From Lysobacteraceae bacterium NML93-0793 (lineage in GTDB: Bacteria; Pseudomonadota; Gammaproteobacteria; Xanthomonadales; Xanthomonadaceae), in contig NTJG01000003.1 of the NCBI GenBank assembly GCA_002324875.1, forward strand, positions 124,001 through 188,000: a DNA stretch of 64,000 bases, read 5' to 3'. Of the stretch, positions 48,274 to 57,606 are shown piece by piece; the stretch's first letter is position 1; each line of letters begins with the position of its first letter. The translations under genes and the position numbers were made by a program. The notes beneath the pieces were generated by a model, which made no database searches, was not told the DNA's origin, and was given only the letters and a program-made list of their open reading frames with translations.

Positions 48274-49539
48274 GTGAGCGGCTTGAACAACAGGGACGTT
48301 GAGATCCTCAGCTTTTACGCTGAGAACGGCAATCGCGAGCTCTACTGGAATTACCTTGCGCAGAAGCCAGGCAATGATGGCTACGGCCTCCTTGCGCTTG
48401 GCGTCGTACGAAACGACAACGTCCCCGGACAGGTTGCCAACAATTACGCGCAGTCTGCAGCGGGGGCGACCCGGCCCGGCATGACTGAGCGGGACTGGGA
48501 GAACTTCGGCGTCGACCTGATGCGGCGGGATCTAGCCGAGCGTCAGGAGGCCATGCGCAAGAACGAGCCGGAGCGCGCGCTCAACCTCTCTGCAGTCGAC
48601 GTGACGCGGGTGCACGACCAATCGTTCGAAAGCGCGGGAATCGCCAAAGAAGCCTGGACACCCCGCAAGCTGATGGAAATGGCTGAGCGCAAGGGTGGCC
48701 CTGCCGCGATGGAAGAAATCTGGTCGGGCATGCTCGACAACCAAAAGCTCGGCATCTATCGCGGCGTCTCTACCCTCGACGAAGTCAGGGCGCACACGGA
48801 TTTTTCTTCGCTCAGCAGCATCGGGCGAGCGGGCCAGTATGTCGCTGACATGACCGCAGCGCGCATGGCGGCGAACTCGGCGCTTCCAAATACCGACCCC
48901 AACATGATCGGCTCGGTTGGCCACAGCTACATCTATTCCCAGCACGATCAAAGCTGGGCGCAGGTGCAGCAGCACTCAGGCGGCCCCATGCCTATGCCGC
49001 CCCGTATCTCCACGGTTCGGGACGAACGCTTGATCGCTGAACTCAACGATACGCGCGAGCTTCGGCTGGAAAGGCTCGCCAGCCGTGACGAGCGCCATCC
49101 CGACGACCCCTATCGAACGATTGCCAAGAGTCCGTTTACGCTCGCCGAGGCGCCCTCCATCACGCGCGATGTGGAAACGAGACTGGCCGCTGCCGATATC
49201 AATTCGCAGCCGCTTGCCCAGAACATCCGGCGCGCTCTCGCGGATCAAATGCCGGAAGGTGCCGCTATCTCTGAGGATCGGCTCGCGCAGTTCACCGCTG
49301 CCGCGAAAATTGCTCGAATTGGAGATCAAGACGCCCTCCGCGTAGACATCGGGAGCGGCGGCGTGACGATCCGCGGCAATCACCCGGCGCAGGTCGCGCA
49401 CGTCGATCTGACCACGCCAGTGCCGCCGCAAACCGAGAGCATCTCGGTCTTTAGAGATGCGCAGGCTGCTCAACAGGCCGCCTTCGGCCAAGAGGCGCAG
49501 CAGGTGACTGAGGCGCAGCGAGGCTTTGAGCGCGCCTAG
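48274..49539 (+). CDS. Putative T4SS effector with XVIPCD-like C terminus
   Basis: 421 residues with no signal peptide. The N-terminal region (LNNRDVEILSFYAENGNREL, YWNYLAQKPGNDGYGLLALG) resembles, from memory, a Xanthomonadales-specific family of unknown function (possibly DUF769). The C-terminal ~115 residues follow the XVIPCD layout used for VirD4 recognition: ISEDRLAQFTAAAKIARIGD, then DALRVDIGSGGVTIRGN, a VDLTTPVPPQTES segment and a Gln/Ala-rich end. The enzymatic activity is unknown. It starts at GTG with an AAGGAG site, 17 bases after the lipoprotein gene, forming a likely toxin-immunity pair. Confidence 0.75.
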   Translation: MSGLNNRDVEILSFYAENGNRELYWNYLAQKPGNDGYGLLALGVVRNDNVPGQVANNYAQSAAGATRPGMTERDWENFGVDLMRRDLAERQEAMRKNEPERALNLSAVDVTRVHDQSFESAGIAKEAWTPRKLMEMAERKGGPAAMEEIWSGMLDNQKLGIYRGVSTLDEVRAHTDFSSLSSIGRAGQYVADMTAARMAANSALPNTDPNMIGSVGHSYIYSQHDQSWAQVQQHSGGPMPMPPRISTVRDERLIAELNDTRELRLERLASRDERHPDDPYRTIAKSPFTLAEAPSITRDVETRLAAADINSQPLAQNIRRALADQMPEGAAISEDRLAQFTAAAKIARIGDQDALRVDIGSGGVTIRGNHPAQVAHVDLTTPVPPQTESISVFRDAQAAQQAAFGQEAQQVTEAQRGFERA

Positions 49540-49728
49540 GCAGTCGAGTCGACGAGGGGGCTTACAACGCCGATCGCCCTCGGCCGCTTCGAGATCATGC
49601 TCTCTGCCATGGATGCGTAGTTTGCTGAGTACCTGTCGCGAGAGCGTTGAGCAGGTAGGCAGGCCACCCTTGCACCCTCGCACAAACTCTTTAACGCTGC
49701 CGTCGGTGAACAATCCCTGCGCTATTAG
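49540..49728. other. Non-coding edge of the island
   Basis: About 190 bases after the effector gene with no recognisable gene or terminator and no clear repeat. It appears to be degenerate sequence leading into the pseudogene on the other strand. Confidence 0.4.
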
Positions 49729-50200
49729 CTAGGACATCCACTCATCGAGAATTGGCCGCAGCTCCTCGCGCGGAATACCTTGATTGACAGCTTCAAACCC
49801 CTACCCAGGCGCATAGCGTTCGACGATCTTAGCCGCGCGCTCGCGGAAGTAAGGCAATCGTCCTGCGGTTCTCACCCACGCGCTTGCCAACGTAGTTCCC
49901 GCGCTCGTGTTCGAAGAAAAGACCTTTAAGCGCCGCGGCTCGCGCACGCGTCTCCTCCGATGGATTGCTCAGATCATAGCCGGCATAAGAGTTGGCCCCT
50001 TGGGTGACGTATTGGCTATCTGCGGCGACCGATGCCTCCGCGCGCAGCAGCGTGCCGTAGCCGGATGGCTCTACAGTCAAGCCAATCGGCAGATCGCTGC
50101 TTGTGCCGCCTTCGGCTGCTTGCGCGATGCCTTCCCCGCTCGCGAGCAAGGCACTGACTCCTAGAACATTGGTCGCCGGCATCACTCGATATCTCTTCAT
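49729..50200 (-). pseudogene. Decayed secreted-protein gene at the island edge
   Basis: Starts like a real exported protein (MKRYRVMPATNVLGVSALLA, with SGEGIAQA before AEGG), with a GGAG ribosome site before the ATG. The frame breaks near 49855-49865: reading then continues one frame over as PYFRERAAKIVERYAPG, meets an in-frame TAG at 49803, and goes on as GFEAVNQGIPREELRPILDEW to a stop at 49729. One frameshift plus one nonsense codon make it non-functional unless the sequence has an error. By position it may be a former immunity protein; no family is recognised. Confidence 0.65.
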
Positions 50201-50551
50201 GGGGCTGATCTCCAAATAGTCGTCAAACCGCGGCTCGCGGCCAAAGCGCCTCGACAGTCTCAGTTCAAAGTCCCCGCCGCAGAAGAGCGTCTCACTCCCC
50301 ACCTACTCTCAGCCCCAACGAAAGGAAAGACGACGGCGTACATCCAGGCATTTGGGGTCCGCACATACCCTACTGATTAGAGGCTTCAGGCAGTGCGCAT
50401 GGCGCAACAGTGCCGATCGACGGTGTCACGCACAGGTGAAACCGTCCGAATCGGCACAGCCCACTGTCCCATCCGTACAAGATCGTGCGCCCGGCGCGCA
50501 GAAGCGCAAGCGCATCCGGCCGCCGCGCCTCAAGGCGGTTAAACTCCGCCC
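50201..50551. other. Junction between island and chromosome
   Basis: About 350 bases upstream of the pseudogene and of the S1/P1 nuclease gene. A minus-strand open stretch extends the pseudogene frame to a GTG at 50302, but I see no family similarity. GC content rises to the chromosomal level towards 50500. No tRNA, integrase site or direct repeat shared with the left border was found by eye. Confidence 0.4.
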
Positions 50552-51355
50552 ATGCTGCATCGACTCCTGCTCTGCGGCGGCCTCCTCGCCGCCCTCGCCT
50601 TTCCCTCGTCCGCCCTCGCCTGGGGCAAGGCCGGACATCGTTTGGTCGCGCAACTGGCGGACGCCGACCTCACCCCGGCTGCACGTGCCGAAGTGGACCG
50701 GCTGCTGGCCGGGGAGCCGGAGCCGACGCTCGCGGGCGTCGCATCCTGGGCCGACGAATTGCGCGCGTCCGATCCGGATCTCGGGCGCCGCTCGGCGAAG
50801 TGGCATTACGTGAACATCGGCGAATCGAACTGCCGCTACAGCGCGCGTCGCGACTGTCCCAATGGCGACTGCGTGGTCGAAGCCCTGAAGGCGCAGACCG
50901 AGATTCTCGCCGACCGCAGCCGTCCCCGCGCCGAGCGCGCACAGGCGCTGAAGTTCGTGGTGCATTTCGTCGGCGACGCGCATCAGCCCATGCATGCCGG
51001 CTACGGGCACGACCGGGGCGGCAACACGCACCAGATCAACTTCCGCGGCCGCGGCACGAATCTGCATTCGTTCTGGGACAGCGGAATGCTCAACAGCGCA
51101 CGGCTGTCCGGCGACGCTTGGCTGGCGCGTCTTCAGCAGCGCGCGCCGACTCGCGAGCGCACGCCCGTTCTGCCGGTGCCGGCCATCGTCTGGGTGCAGG
51201 CCTCGTGCCGCATCGCGGTCTCGCCGGGCGTGTATCCGCCGCGCGCGACCATCGACGAGGCGTACGTGCAGGCACATCTCCCGCAGGTCGAACAGCAGCT
51301 CCGCGATGCCGGAGCGCGCCTGGGTACCTTGTTGAACGCAACGCTCGGGCGCTGA
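50552..51355 (+). CDS. S1/P1 family nuclease, secreted
   Basis: Zinc-dependent single-strand nuclease/3'-nucleotidase family, exported. 267 residues; the signal peptide MLHRLLLCGGLLAALAFPSSALA is cleaved before WGKAGH, whose Trp1 and His are zinc ligands in the family. Further ligands and motifs are ASWADELR, WHYVNIG, LKFVVHFVGDAHQPMHAGYG, RGGNTHQINFRG and NLHSFWDSGM. The C-terminal YPPRATIDEAYVQ region is typical. Likely scavenges phosphate or nucleosides from nucleic acids in the periplasm or medium. Confidence 0.94.
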   Translation: MLHRLLLCGGLLAALAFPSSALAWGKAGHRLVAQLADADLTPAARAEVDRLLAGEPEPTLAGVASWADELRASDPDLGRRSAKWHYVNIGESNCRYSARRDCPNGDCVVEALKAQTEILADRSRPRAERAQALKFVVHFVGDAHQPMHAGYGHDRGGNTHQINFRGRGTNLHSFWDSGMLNSARLSGDAWLARLQQRAPTRERTPVLPVPAIVWVQASCRIAVSPGVYPPRATIDEAYVQAHLPQVEQQLRDAGARLGTLLNATLGR

Positions 51356-51587
51356 TCGCCACCTGCGGCGACGCCCGGAGCGCAGGCCTCGGCCGGTCGC
51401 GGCGCTGCGCGACGGGTGCAGTGCGACATTCGCATCGAACAATTCCGGCACACGACGTGCGTCGCCGCCCCGTCTCGTGAGGGTCGCCGAAACCGCGTCG
51501 CGCGATCGCCGCACCGACACTGCAGCGTTGTTGCCTCGCCAGGGCGTGGCTATGCTCGAAGCCCCCCGAAACAGTGCGGACACGCCG

Positions 51588-52097
51588 ATGCGCGCTGCTG
51601 TCGTCTCGATTGCCGCCGCTCTGGCGATGAGCCTGCTGGCGGATACCGCCTGCGCCCACGAACCTGCCGGCCACCAGCGGGCGTCCGTACCCGGTCGCGC
51701 GCCTTCGCCGATCAGCGTGCCGCTCGATGCACCATCGCGGGCCACGTTGCAGCGGCACCCGGTACCGGTGCCGGGGGACGGCCGGACCCTGCAGTGCGAG
51801 GGCGTGGCGCTGTCCGCGCTGCTGCAGGTCAGCGGCGCGATGCCCGACACACCGCTGGACACCGCGCATCTGGACCGCTACGTCCTGGTCTCGGCGCGCA
51901 CTGGCGAACGCGCGGTGTTCTCGCTCGGCGAACTCGACGTCATGCTGGGCAATCGCGCGGTGTACCTGCTCGACCGCTGCGAAGGCGCGCCGCTCGATGA
52001 CGACGACGGTCCATTGCGCCTGCTGGTCGCGGACGACAGCCGGCCGGCCCGCAGCCTGCGTCAGATCGACGCGATCACCGTCGTTGCCGCGCCGTGA
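51588..52097 (+). CDS. Small periplasmic molybdopterin-oxidoreductase-fold-like protein
   Basis: 169 residues with a signal peptide ([23 protein letters not shown]). The body resembles the compact SUOX/YedY-like fold without its cofactor-binding half: [64 protein letters not shown]. Similar proteins often precede molybdate-transport genes, as here, where the modAB fusion starts 16 bases after the stop. It may bind pterin or metal, or act as a chaperone; function is not proven. ATG at 51588 begins the signal peptide. Confidence 0.7.
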   Translation: MRAAVVSIAAALAMSLLADTACAHEPAGHQRASVPGRAPSPISVPLDAPSRATLQRHPVPVPGDGRTLQCEGVALSALLQVSGAMPDTPLDTAHLDRYVLVSARTGERAVFSLGELDVMLGNRAVYLLDRCEGAPLDDDDGPLRLLVADDSRPARSLRQIDAITVVAAP

Positions 52098-52113
52098 CGC
52101 GCGGAGATCCGCG

Positions 52114-53685
52114 ATGACCCGGCGTGAGCACGGCATCCGGTTCGGAGCGGGCTTCGCGCTGCTGCTGGCCCTGCTCCTGCTGCCCGCATCGGGGAACGCG
52201 GCGCCTCCCGTGGCGGTGTTCGCGGCTGCCAGCCTGAAGGAATCGATGGATGCGGCCGCGGCGCAGTACCACCGCGAAACGGGCCGGCCGGTGCAGGTGT
52301 CGTATGCGGCGAGTTCGGCGCTGGCGCGGCAGATCGAACAGCGCGCACCGGCCGATGTCTTCATCTCCGCCGACCAAGCCTGGATGGACTGGCTGCAGGC
52401 GCGCGACCTGATCGCACCGGCCACCCGGCGCGACCTGCTCGGCAATACGCTGGTACTGGTCGCGCCGGCAGCGAGCGATGTACCGCCGGTCGCGCTGCAG
52501 GCGCGGCCCGACCTGCGGCCTCTGCTCGGTGCGCAGGGTCGGCTGTCGCTGGCGATGACCGACAGCGTACCGGCGGGAACGTACGCGAAGGCCGCGTTCG
52601 AAGCCCTGGGGCAGTGGCCGGCGCTCGCCCCCCGTGTGGCCGAATCCGACAGTGTGCGCGCGGCGCTGGCGCTGGTCGCACGCGGTGAAGCGCCGCTCGG
52701 CGTGGTCTACGCCAGCGATGCGCAGGCCGAGCCGCGGGTCAAGGTGCTGGCGACGTTCCCCCCCGACAGCCATCCGCCGATCGTCTATCCGGTGGCCCGG
52801 CTGCGCGCGAGTCGCCGGCCGCAGCAGGCCGATGCGTTTGTGCAGTGGCTCGAAGGCGACGCGGCCGCCGCGATCTTCCATCGCCACGGTCTGACGCCGC
52901 TGGCATCGGCGCCACCCGTGCAGGCGGCTGCCGACCCGCAGCCGCCCGCACGCGGACGCCGTGCCGGTGACTCGACGGCCGAAGCCGGCCGGTGGGGTTT
53001 TCGCGCCGACGAACTGGCGGCCATCCGGCTCAGCCTGAAAGTCGCCGTCGCCGCCGCACTGGGCAGCCTGCCGGCTGGCATCGCCGTGGCCTGGCTGCTC
53101 GCGCGCCGCCGCTTTCCGGGCAAGGCGCTGCTCGATGCGCTGGTGCACCTGCCGCTGGTGCTGCCACCGGTGGTGGTCGGCTACGCCCTGCTGGTGCTGC
53201 TGGGAAGCAACGGCGCGGTCGGCGCGTGGCTGGCATCCACGTTCGGCATCACGTTCGCGTTCCGCTGGACGGGCGCGGCGCTGGCGAGCGCGATCATGGG
53301 ATTTCCGTTGCTGGTGCGGACGGTGCGGCTGTCGATCGAACATGTCGACCGGCGCTTGGAAGACGCCGCCGCGACGCTCGGCGCGAGTCCGCTGCGCGTG
53401 TTCTTCACAGTGACCCTCCCGCTGGCGTGGCCGGGACTGGTGGCCGGTGCGGTGCTGGCGTTCGCCAAGGCGCTGGGCGAGTTCGGCGCCACGATCACCT
53501 TCGTCTCCAGCATTCCCGGCGAGACCCGCACCGTGTCGTCGGCGATCTACGGGTTGATGCAGGTGCCGGGCGGCGAAGCGGGCATCTGGCGGCTGGCCGC
53601 GGTGGCGGTGGCGATCTCGTTCGCGGCCCTGCTCGCGTCGGAATGGCTGGTACGGCGCCAGCGCGGCGAGGAGCGCATGCCATGA
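52114..53685 (+). CDS. Molybdate ABC transporter, ModA-ModB fusion
   Basis: One 523-residue frame joins a periplasmic molybdate-binding protein to the membrane permease. ModA part (about 1-265): signal sequence [75 protein letters not shown]. After a Pro/Arg linker (about 270-300), the ModB part has five or six membrane segments with [41 protein letters not shown] (coupling-helix EAA-type loop) and [21 protein letters not shown]. No stop or plausible ModB start interrupts the junction. The stop overlaps modC (ATGA). Confidence 0.9.
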   Translation: MTRREHGIRFGAGFALLLALLLLPASGNAAPPVAVFAAASLKESMDAAAAQYHRETGRPVQVSYAASSALARQIEQRAPADVFISADQAWMDWLQARDLIAPATRRDLLGNTLVLVAPAASDVPPVALQARPDLRPLLGAQGRLSLAMTDSVPAGTYAKAAFEALGQWPALAPRVAESDSVRAALALVARGEAPLGVVYASDAQAEPRVKVLATFPPDSHPPIVYPVARLRASRRPQQADAFVQWLEGDAAAAIFHRHGLTPLASAPPVQAAADPQPPARGRRAGDSTAEAGRWGFRADELAAIRLSLKVAVAAALGSLPAGIAVAWLLARRRFPGKALLDALVHLPLVLPPVVVGYALLVLLGSNGAVGAWLASTFGITFAFRWTGAALASAIMGFPLLVRTVRLSIEHVDRRLEDAAATLGASPLRVFFTVTLPLAWPGLVAGAVLAFAKALGEFGATITFVSSIPGETRTVSSAIYGLMQVPGGEAGIWRLAAVAVAISFAALLASEWLVRRQRGEERMP

Positions 53686-54302
53686 CGCTCGCGCTCGACA
53701 TCCGCCTCGAACACGGCCGCTTCGCGCGCACCGTGCAGATCGAATCCAGCGCGCGCGTGGTCGCATTGACCGGCCCGTCGGGCGCCGGCAAGACCAGCGT
53801 GCTCAACGCGATCGCGGGCCTGCTGCGACCACGCGACGGGCGGATCGTCGTCGACGATCGCGTGCTGTTCGAGAAGACACGCCGCATCGACCTGCCCGCG
53901 CACCGGCGCCGCATCGGCTACGTCTTCCAGGACGCGCGCCTGTTTCCGCATCTCGACGTGCGCCGGAACCTCGTCTACGGGCGCCATGCACGTGGCGACG
54001 TGCAGACGTTCGCGTTCGACCAGGTGGTGGAGTTGCTCGGCATCGCGCCACTGCTCGCGCGGCGCCCGGCCAACCTCTCCGGCGGCGAGGCGCAACGCGT
54101 GGCGATCGGCCGTGCGCTGCTGTCGCAACCCGCGCTGCTGCTGCTCGACGAACCGCTGTCCGCGCTCGACCAGGCCCGGCGCGAGGACTTGATTCCCTAT
54201 CTTCAGCGCGTGCGCGACGACCTGTCGATGCCGATGCTCTACGTCAGCCACACGCTCGACGATGTCCGCCGCATCGCCGACGAGGTGCACGTGCTCGATT
54301 GA
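53682..54302 (+). CDS. Molybdate ABC transporter ATP-binding protein, short ModC
   Basis: 206-residue ABC ATPase: Walker [13 protein letters not shown]-loop [17 protein letters not shown], signature [17 protein letters not shown], Walker [13 protein letters not shown] and H-loop YVSHTLDD. Standard ModC proteins are about 350 residues with a C-terminal TOBE/MOP molybdate-binding domain. That domain is absent here, so the enzyme lacks the usual regulatory half. It overlaps the modAB fusion by four bases and completes the importer. Confidence 0.93.
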   Translation: MTLALDIRLEHGRFARTVQIESSARVVALTGPSGAGKTSVLNAIAGLLRPRDGRIVVDDRVLFEKTRRIDLPAHRRRIGYVFQDARLFPHLDVRRNLVYGRHARGDVQTFAFDQVVELLGIAPLLARRPANLSGGEAQRVAIGRALLSQPALLLLDEPLSALDQARREDLIPYLQRVRDDLSMPMLYVSHTLDDVRRIADEVHVLD

Positions 54303-54367
54303 GCGGGGACGGCGCGTTCACTCCGCGCCTGCGCTAATCGGGGCCGTCGTCACACCAGAGGCCGCGC

Positions 54368-54916
54368 ATGCCCGGCACCCGCGCCGTTCCCGTCGAGCAC
54401 ACGCGCCGCTATCTCGAACCCGGCCCTGTCGTGCTGCTGTCCATGGCCCACAAGGGCACGCGCGGCATCATGACCCTGGGCTGGCACATGATGCTCGGGG
54501 ACGACCTCGTCGGCACCTACATCTGGTCGGCCAACCGCAGTCACGCGCTGGCCCGGCGCAGCCGCGAATGCGTGATCAACCTGCCGACCTGGGCCCTGCT
54601 CGACACCGTGGTGGCCATCGGCAACTGCAGCAGCGACGAGGGCGACAAATTCGAGCGCTTCGGCCTGACGCCGGTGGCCGGCAGCGCGGTCGATGCGCCC
54701 GGGATCGGCGAATGCCATGCGCGCTTCGAATGTCGCCTGCACGAAACCCGCATCACCGCCGACTACCCGCTGTTCGTCTGGCGCTTGGTCGCCGCCCACG
54801 TTGCACCTCGGCCGAAGTGGCCGCGCACCGTGCACTACCGCGGCGACGGGCAGTTCATGGTGTCCGGGCAAACGGTCTCGCGGCGGCGTCTGTTCCGCCC
54901 TGACATGCTCGACTGA
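54368..54916 (+). CDS. Flavin reductase family protein
   Basis: 182-residue FMN-binding split-barrel protein of the flavin reductase/DIM6 type, which typically reduces or holds FMN. Matching segments are EPGPVVLLSMAHKGTRGIMTLGWHMML, YIWSANRSHALARRSRECVINL and GDKFERFGLTPVAG; the end GQFMVSGQTVSRRRLFRPDML is also family-like. It lies after modC and before a binding-protein/CDF pair without overlap. A decayed second copy of its last 36 residues lies at 56527-56640. Confidence 0.88.
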   Translation: MPGTRAVPVEHTRRYLEPGPVVLLSMAHKGTRGIMTLGWHMMLGDDLVGTYIWSANRSHALARRSRECVINLPTWALLDTVVAIGNCSSDEGDKFERFGLTPVAGSAVDAPGIGECHARFECRLHETRITADYPLFVWRLVAAHVAPRPKWPRTVHYRGDGQFMVSGQTVSRRRLFRPDMLD

Positions 54917-54971
54917 GCGCGGGCCGCCGGTATCCACGCGGTTTCCACCGGACGCAGCGGATAACCGCGCC

Positions 54972-55430
54972 ATGATCCGAGCCTGGCTGTGTGTCGTCCT
55001 CGTCGTGCTCGCGGGCTGCGGGCCGTACCCCCGCGATACCCATGAAAGCAGCGCGCGGGCGCGCGATGCCATGCGGGTGGGCGTGAGTCACGATCCCCCG
55101 TTCGTCGTGGTCGAACCCGACGGCCCGCCGCACGGCAGCGAGATCGCGCGGATCGAGGCCTTCGCCGCCACGCGTGATCTGCGTATTGACTGGGTGGTCG
55201 ACGGCCACGAGCGGCTGATGCAGGCGCTGGTGGACCACCGCCTGCACATCGTGGTCGGCGGCCACGGCGAGGACTCGCCCTGGACCGACGTGAGCTGGTC
55301 GCGCCCGTACCACGTCCGCGACGCGCGCGGTCACATCGCCGAGCGGCGGCTCGCCCTGCCGCCGGGCGAGAATGCCTGGCAGCTCGATGTCGACCGCCAT
55401 CTGCACGCGACACGCCGGGCGGCGCCATGA
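54972..55430 (+). CDS. Minimal solute-binding-protein-like lipoprotein
   Basis: 152 residues with lipobox LAGC (WLCVVLVVLAGCGPYP). The mature part starts like a family-3 binding protein (AMRVGVSHDPPFVVVEPDGP, GSEIARIEAFAATRDLRIDW, DGHERLMQALVDHRLHIVVG) and then jumps to the family's ending RRLALPPGENAWQLDVDRHL. The entire second lobe is missing compared with the usual ~230-residue fold. Its stop overlaps the start of the CDF-like gene (ATGA), so it may serve that transporter. Ligand unknown. Confidence 0.8.
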   Translation: MIRAWLCVVLVVLAGCGPYPRDTHESSARARDAMRVGVSHDPPFVVVEPDGPPHGSEIARIEAFAATRDLRIDWVVDGHERLMQALVDHRLHIVVGGHGEDSPWTDVSWSRPYHVRDARGHIAERRLALPPGENAWQLDVDRHLHATRRAAP

Positions 55431-56416
55431 GCAACGCATCCGACGCCATCGCCGAGCGCACCCCGCGGCCGCTGGGGCCTGCGCAACTCGAGGACCTGCG
55501 CCGTGCGGCACGCCTGTGCTGGTGGTCGCTCGGCCTGCTCGGCGCGATCACCGTGATGATGTACGCGGCCATGGGCGGCTCCCAGGCGATGCAGACCGCA
55601 CTGATCGAAGACGTGCTGAGCATGCTTCCGCCTGCCGCGTTTCTGATCGCGCTGCACTTCCGCGCGCGCGGCGTCGACGCCATCTATATCAACGGGCGCG
55701 AGCGCGCCTTCGACATCACGTTCCTCGCGTCCTCGGTCGCGCTGACCGCCGTGGGCGCGCTGCTGGTGCTCGATTCGCTGCACGTGCTGCTCACCCGCAC
55801 GCATCCCGTCGTCGGTACCGTGACGATCGGCGACAGCGTGATCTGGCAGGGCTGGGTGATGATCGCGGCCCTGGCCGTCTCCTGTGTGCCGCCGGTGATC
55901 CTGGGCCGGCTCAAAGTACGGCTGGCACGGCGCCTGGATTCCAAACCGCTGCACGCCGACGCCGACATGAACAAGGCGGACTGGATGACGGCCCTTGCCG
56001 GCATCGCGGGCATCGTCGGCATCGGCTTCGGTCTGTGGTGGGCCGATGCCGCGGCTGCGATGTTCATCTCGGTCGAGGTGCTGCGCGACGGCGTGCGCAA
56101 CCTGCGCAACGCGGTACGCGACATGCACGATGCCCGGCCCCAGCAGGTGGACCGGCGTGACGTCGATCACCTGCCCGCACAGGTGGCCGAGGCGGTGCGT
56201 GCACTCGGCGGCGTGAGCGCCTGCCGTGTGCGGTTCCACGAGGAAGGCCTGCGCCTGTCCGGGGTGATCCATGTGGCCACCGAGGACGGCCATCTCGGCG
56301 CCACCGGGGTCCAGGCCGTGCGCGACGCCGCGCGCGCGGTGCATTGGCGGATCGATGCGGTCGCGGTCATGCCCGAGCCGGGCGGGGATGCGGCGCCGGC
56401 ACCGGGCGTGCGCTGA
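55427..56416 (+). CDS. Cation diffusion facilitator-like transporter
   Basis: 329 residues with about six membrane segments: LCWWSLGLLGAITVMMYAAMGG, LEDVLSML..., AFLIALHFRARG, DITFLASSVALTAVGALLVL, VMIAALAVSCVPPVILG and the TM5-TM6 block. The likely metal site is HADADMNKADWMT (His and Asp, as in CDF TM5), followed by FISVEVLRDGVRNLRNAVRDMHDARP. A C-terminal cytoplasmic domain (about 235-315) resembles the CDF ferredoxin-like dimerisation domain. The metal is not predictable. It is coupled to the binding-protein lipoprotein by an ATGA overlap. Confidence 0.85.
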   Translation: MSNASDAIAERTPRPLGPAQLEDLRRAARLCWWSLGLLGAITVMMYAAMGGSQAMQTALIEDVLSMLPPAAFLIALHFRARGVDAIYINGRERAFDITFLASSVALTAVGALLVLDSLHVLLTRTHPVVGTVTIGDSVIWQGWVMIAALAVSCVPPVILGRLKVRLARRLDSKPLHADADMNKADWMTALAGIAGIVGIGFGLWWADAAAAMFISVEVLRDGVRNLRNAVRDMHDARPQQVDRRDVDHLPAQVAEAVRALGGVSACRVRFHEEGLRLSGVIHVATEDGHLGATGVQAVRDAARAVHWRIDAVAVMPEPGGDAAPAPGVR

Positions 56417-56526
56417 ATCGACGCGCCGAGCCCCGGGCGACAGTCACGACGCGCAGTCTGGCTTGCACGATTAACGCTCACTTCTATGACCTCCAAGCGA
56501 CCGCCGAACGCTTCCGGCGCCACGAC

Positions 56527-56640
56527 GCGCGCCGGCCGAAGCGTCCTTGCACCGTGCACGACCGGAATCACGGGCCGCTCTTATGGAGCGGTGACACGCG
56601 TTCGAGGCGGCCGCTATTCAAGCCCGCGATGCTCGACGCC
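56527..56640 (+). pseudogene. Fragment of a flavin reductase gene
   Basis: A reading frame in the gap after the CDF gene encodes RRPKRPCTVHDRNHGPLLWS then GDTRSRRPLFKPAMLD. Aligned without gaps to the C terminus of the flavin reductase at 54368-54916 it shares 21 of 36 residues. The rest of the gene is absent or unrecognisable and there is no start, so it is a remnant of a second copy. Confidence 0.8.
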
Positions 56641-56705
56641 TGGCATCACGCTACAGTCCTACGTGCGGGGCCATGTGGGGGCCTGATCGCAATCGGGAGT
56701 CTGGA

Positions 56706-57383
56706 ATGCAATGTCGATCACGCAGCGTGTTGTGCCTGGTCGCGTCGGCCGCGATCACGATGGCGGCAGGATGCTCTCCGGAAACACCGGCGCCAGGCGC
56801 CGATGTGCTGGACAGTGATCCGACAGCCGATGCATCAACGAGTGGCCCGGACACGATCGCCCTCGAACGCGCTCGTGACGCCGCGGCCGCGCGCGGATGG
56901 ATGCTGGCGAATCCCGAGGCGCTCTCCCGCGTGCCGCGGGCACGGCGTGACCTCGCCGGACTCGCGCCCGCCGAAGCTCTCGATGCGATCGCGCGCGATG
57001 CCGGATTGCGCGCGCAGATTGATGACGGCCGCGTCCGTTTCGTGCGTGGCGCGCCCTATGCCGTGATCAATGATCGCGGGCAGATCGACCTGCTGGTGCT
57101 CGATCACCCCGTCATCGACATCCTGGAGCAGATTGCGAATGCCGGGAGTGTCGAGCTCGAGGTCGAGCCCGGCCTGGATCTGCAACGCCGCGTCTCGATG
57201 AACTTTACCGACGTGCCGATTCGCACGGTGCTGCTCCTGCTTGCGAGCGAAACGGACACGGTGATCACCCCGCATGCGGATGGTATCCGCGTGCATCGCG
57301 CCGCGCCGAGCCCCCCCCGCTGCCTGAAGCACGCCGCCCACCGCAGAGCGCGGGTTTCGGCCCGCGCCTGGCTGCGCGTGTGA
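56706..57383 (+). CDS. Lipoprotein with STN/secretin-N-like segment
   Basis: 225 residues, lipobox-type signal ending MAAGC (CLVASAAITMAAGCSPETP). The C-terminal half has the short-domain pattern of secretin/TonB N-domains: DHPVIDILEQIANAGSVELE, VEPGLDLQRRVSMNFTDVPI and TVLLLLASETDTVI. The last 40 residues are basic and atypical. No partner secretin gene is present nearby. Role unknown; possibly a stray accessory protein of a secretion or signalling system. The ATG at 56706 places the lipobox normally. Confidence 0.7.
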   Translation: MQCRSRSVLCLVASAAITMAAGCSPETPAPGADVLDSDPTADASTSGPDTIALERARDAAAARGWMLANPEALSRVPRARRDLAGLAPAEALDAIARDAGLRAQIDDGRVRFVRGAPYAVINDRGQIDLLVLDHPVIDILEQIANAGSVELEVEPGLDLQRRVSMNFTDVPIRTVLLLLASETDTVITPHADGIRVHRAAPSPPRCLKHAAHRRARVSARAWLRV

Positions 57384-57606
57384 TGCTGTCGTGCCGCCAC
57401 GTCGCCACCCCTTTCATCGACCACCGCCTCTGACCGTGACTGCCGGGGTGCGTGATGAGCGCCGCATCATTCCCCAACGCGTAGCGCCTGCGGTCACGGG
57501 CAGGTCGCCTCGACGGGCTTGCCCGCCTTTGCGCCGAGCGCACCGCACTCCTCCATCCGCCACCCGTGCCGCTGCCTATTCACGTGCGGCTGCGTATCCT
57601 TTCGCC

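Noticed and set aside
56344..57066. Plus-strand ORF spanning the flavin-reductase remnant and the STN-like lipoprotein in another frame.
   Set aside because: Only the short part matching flavin reductase has any support; the remainder is a shadow of the lipoprotein gene.
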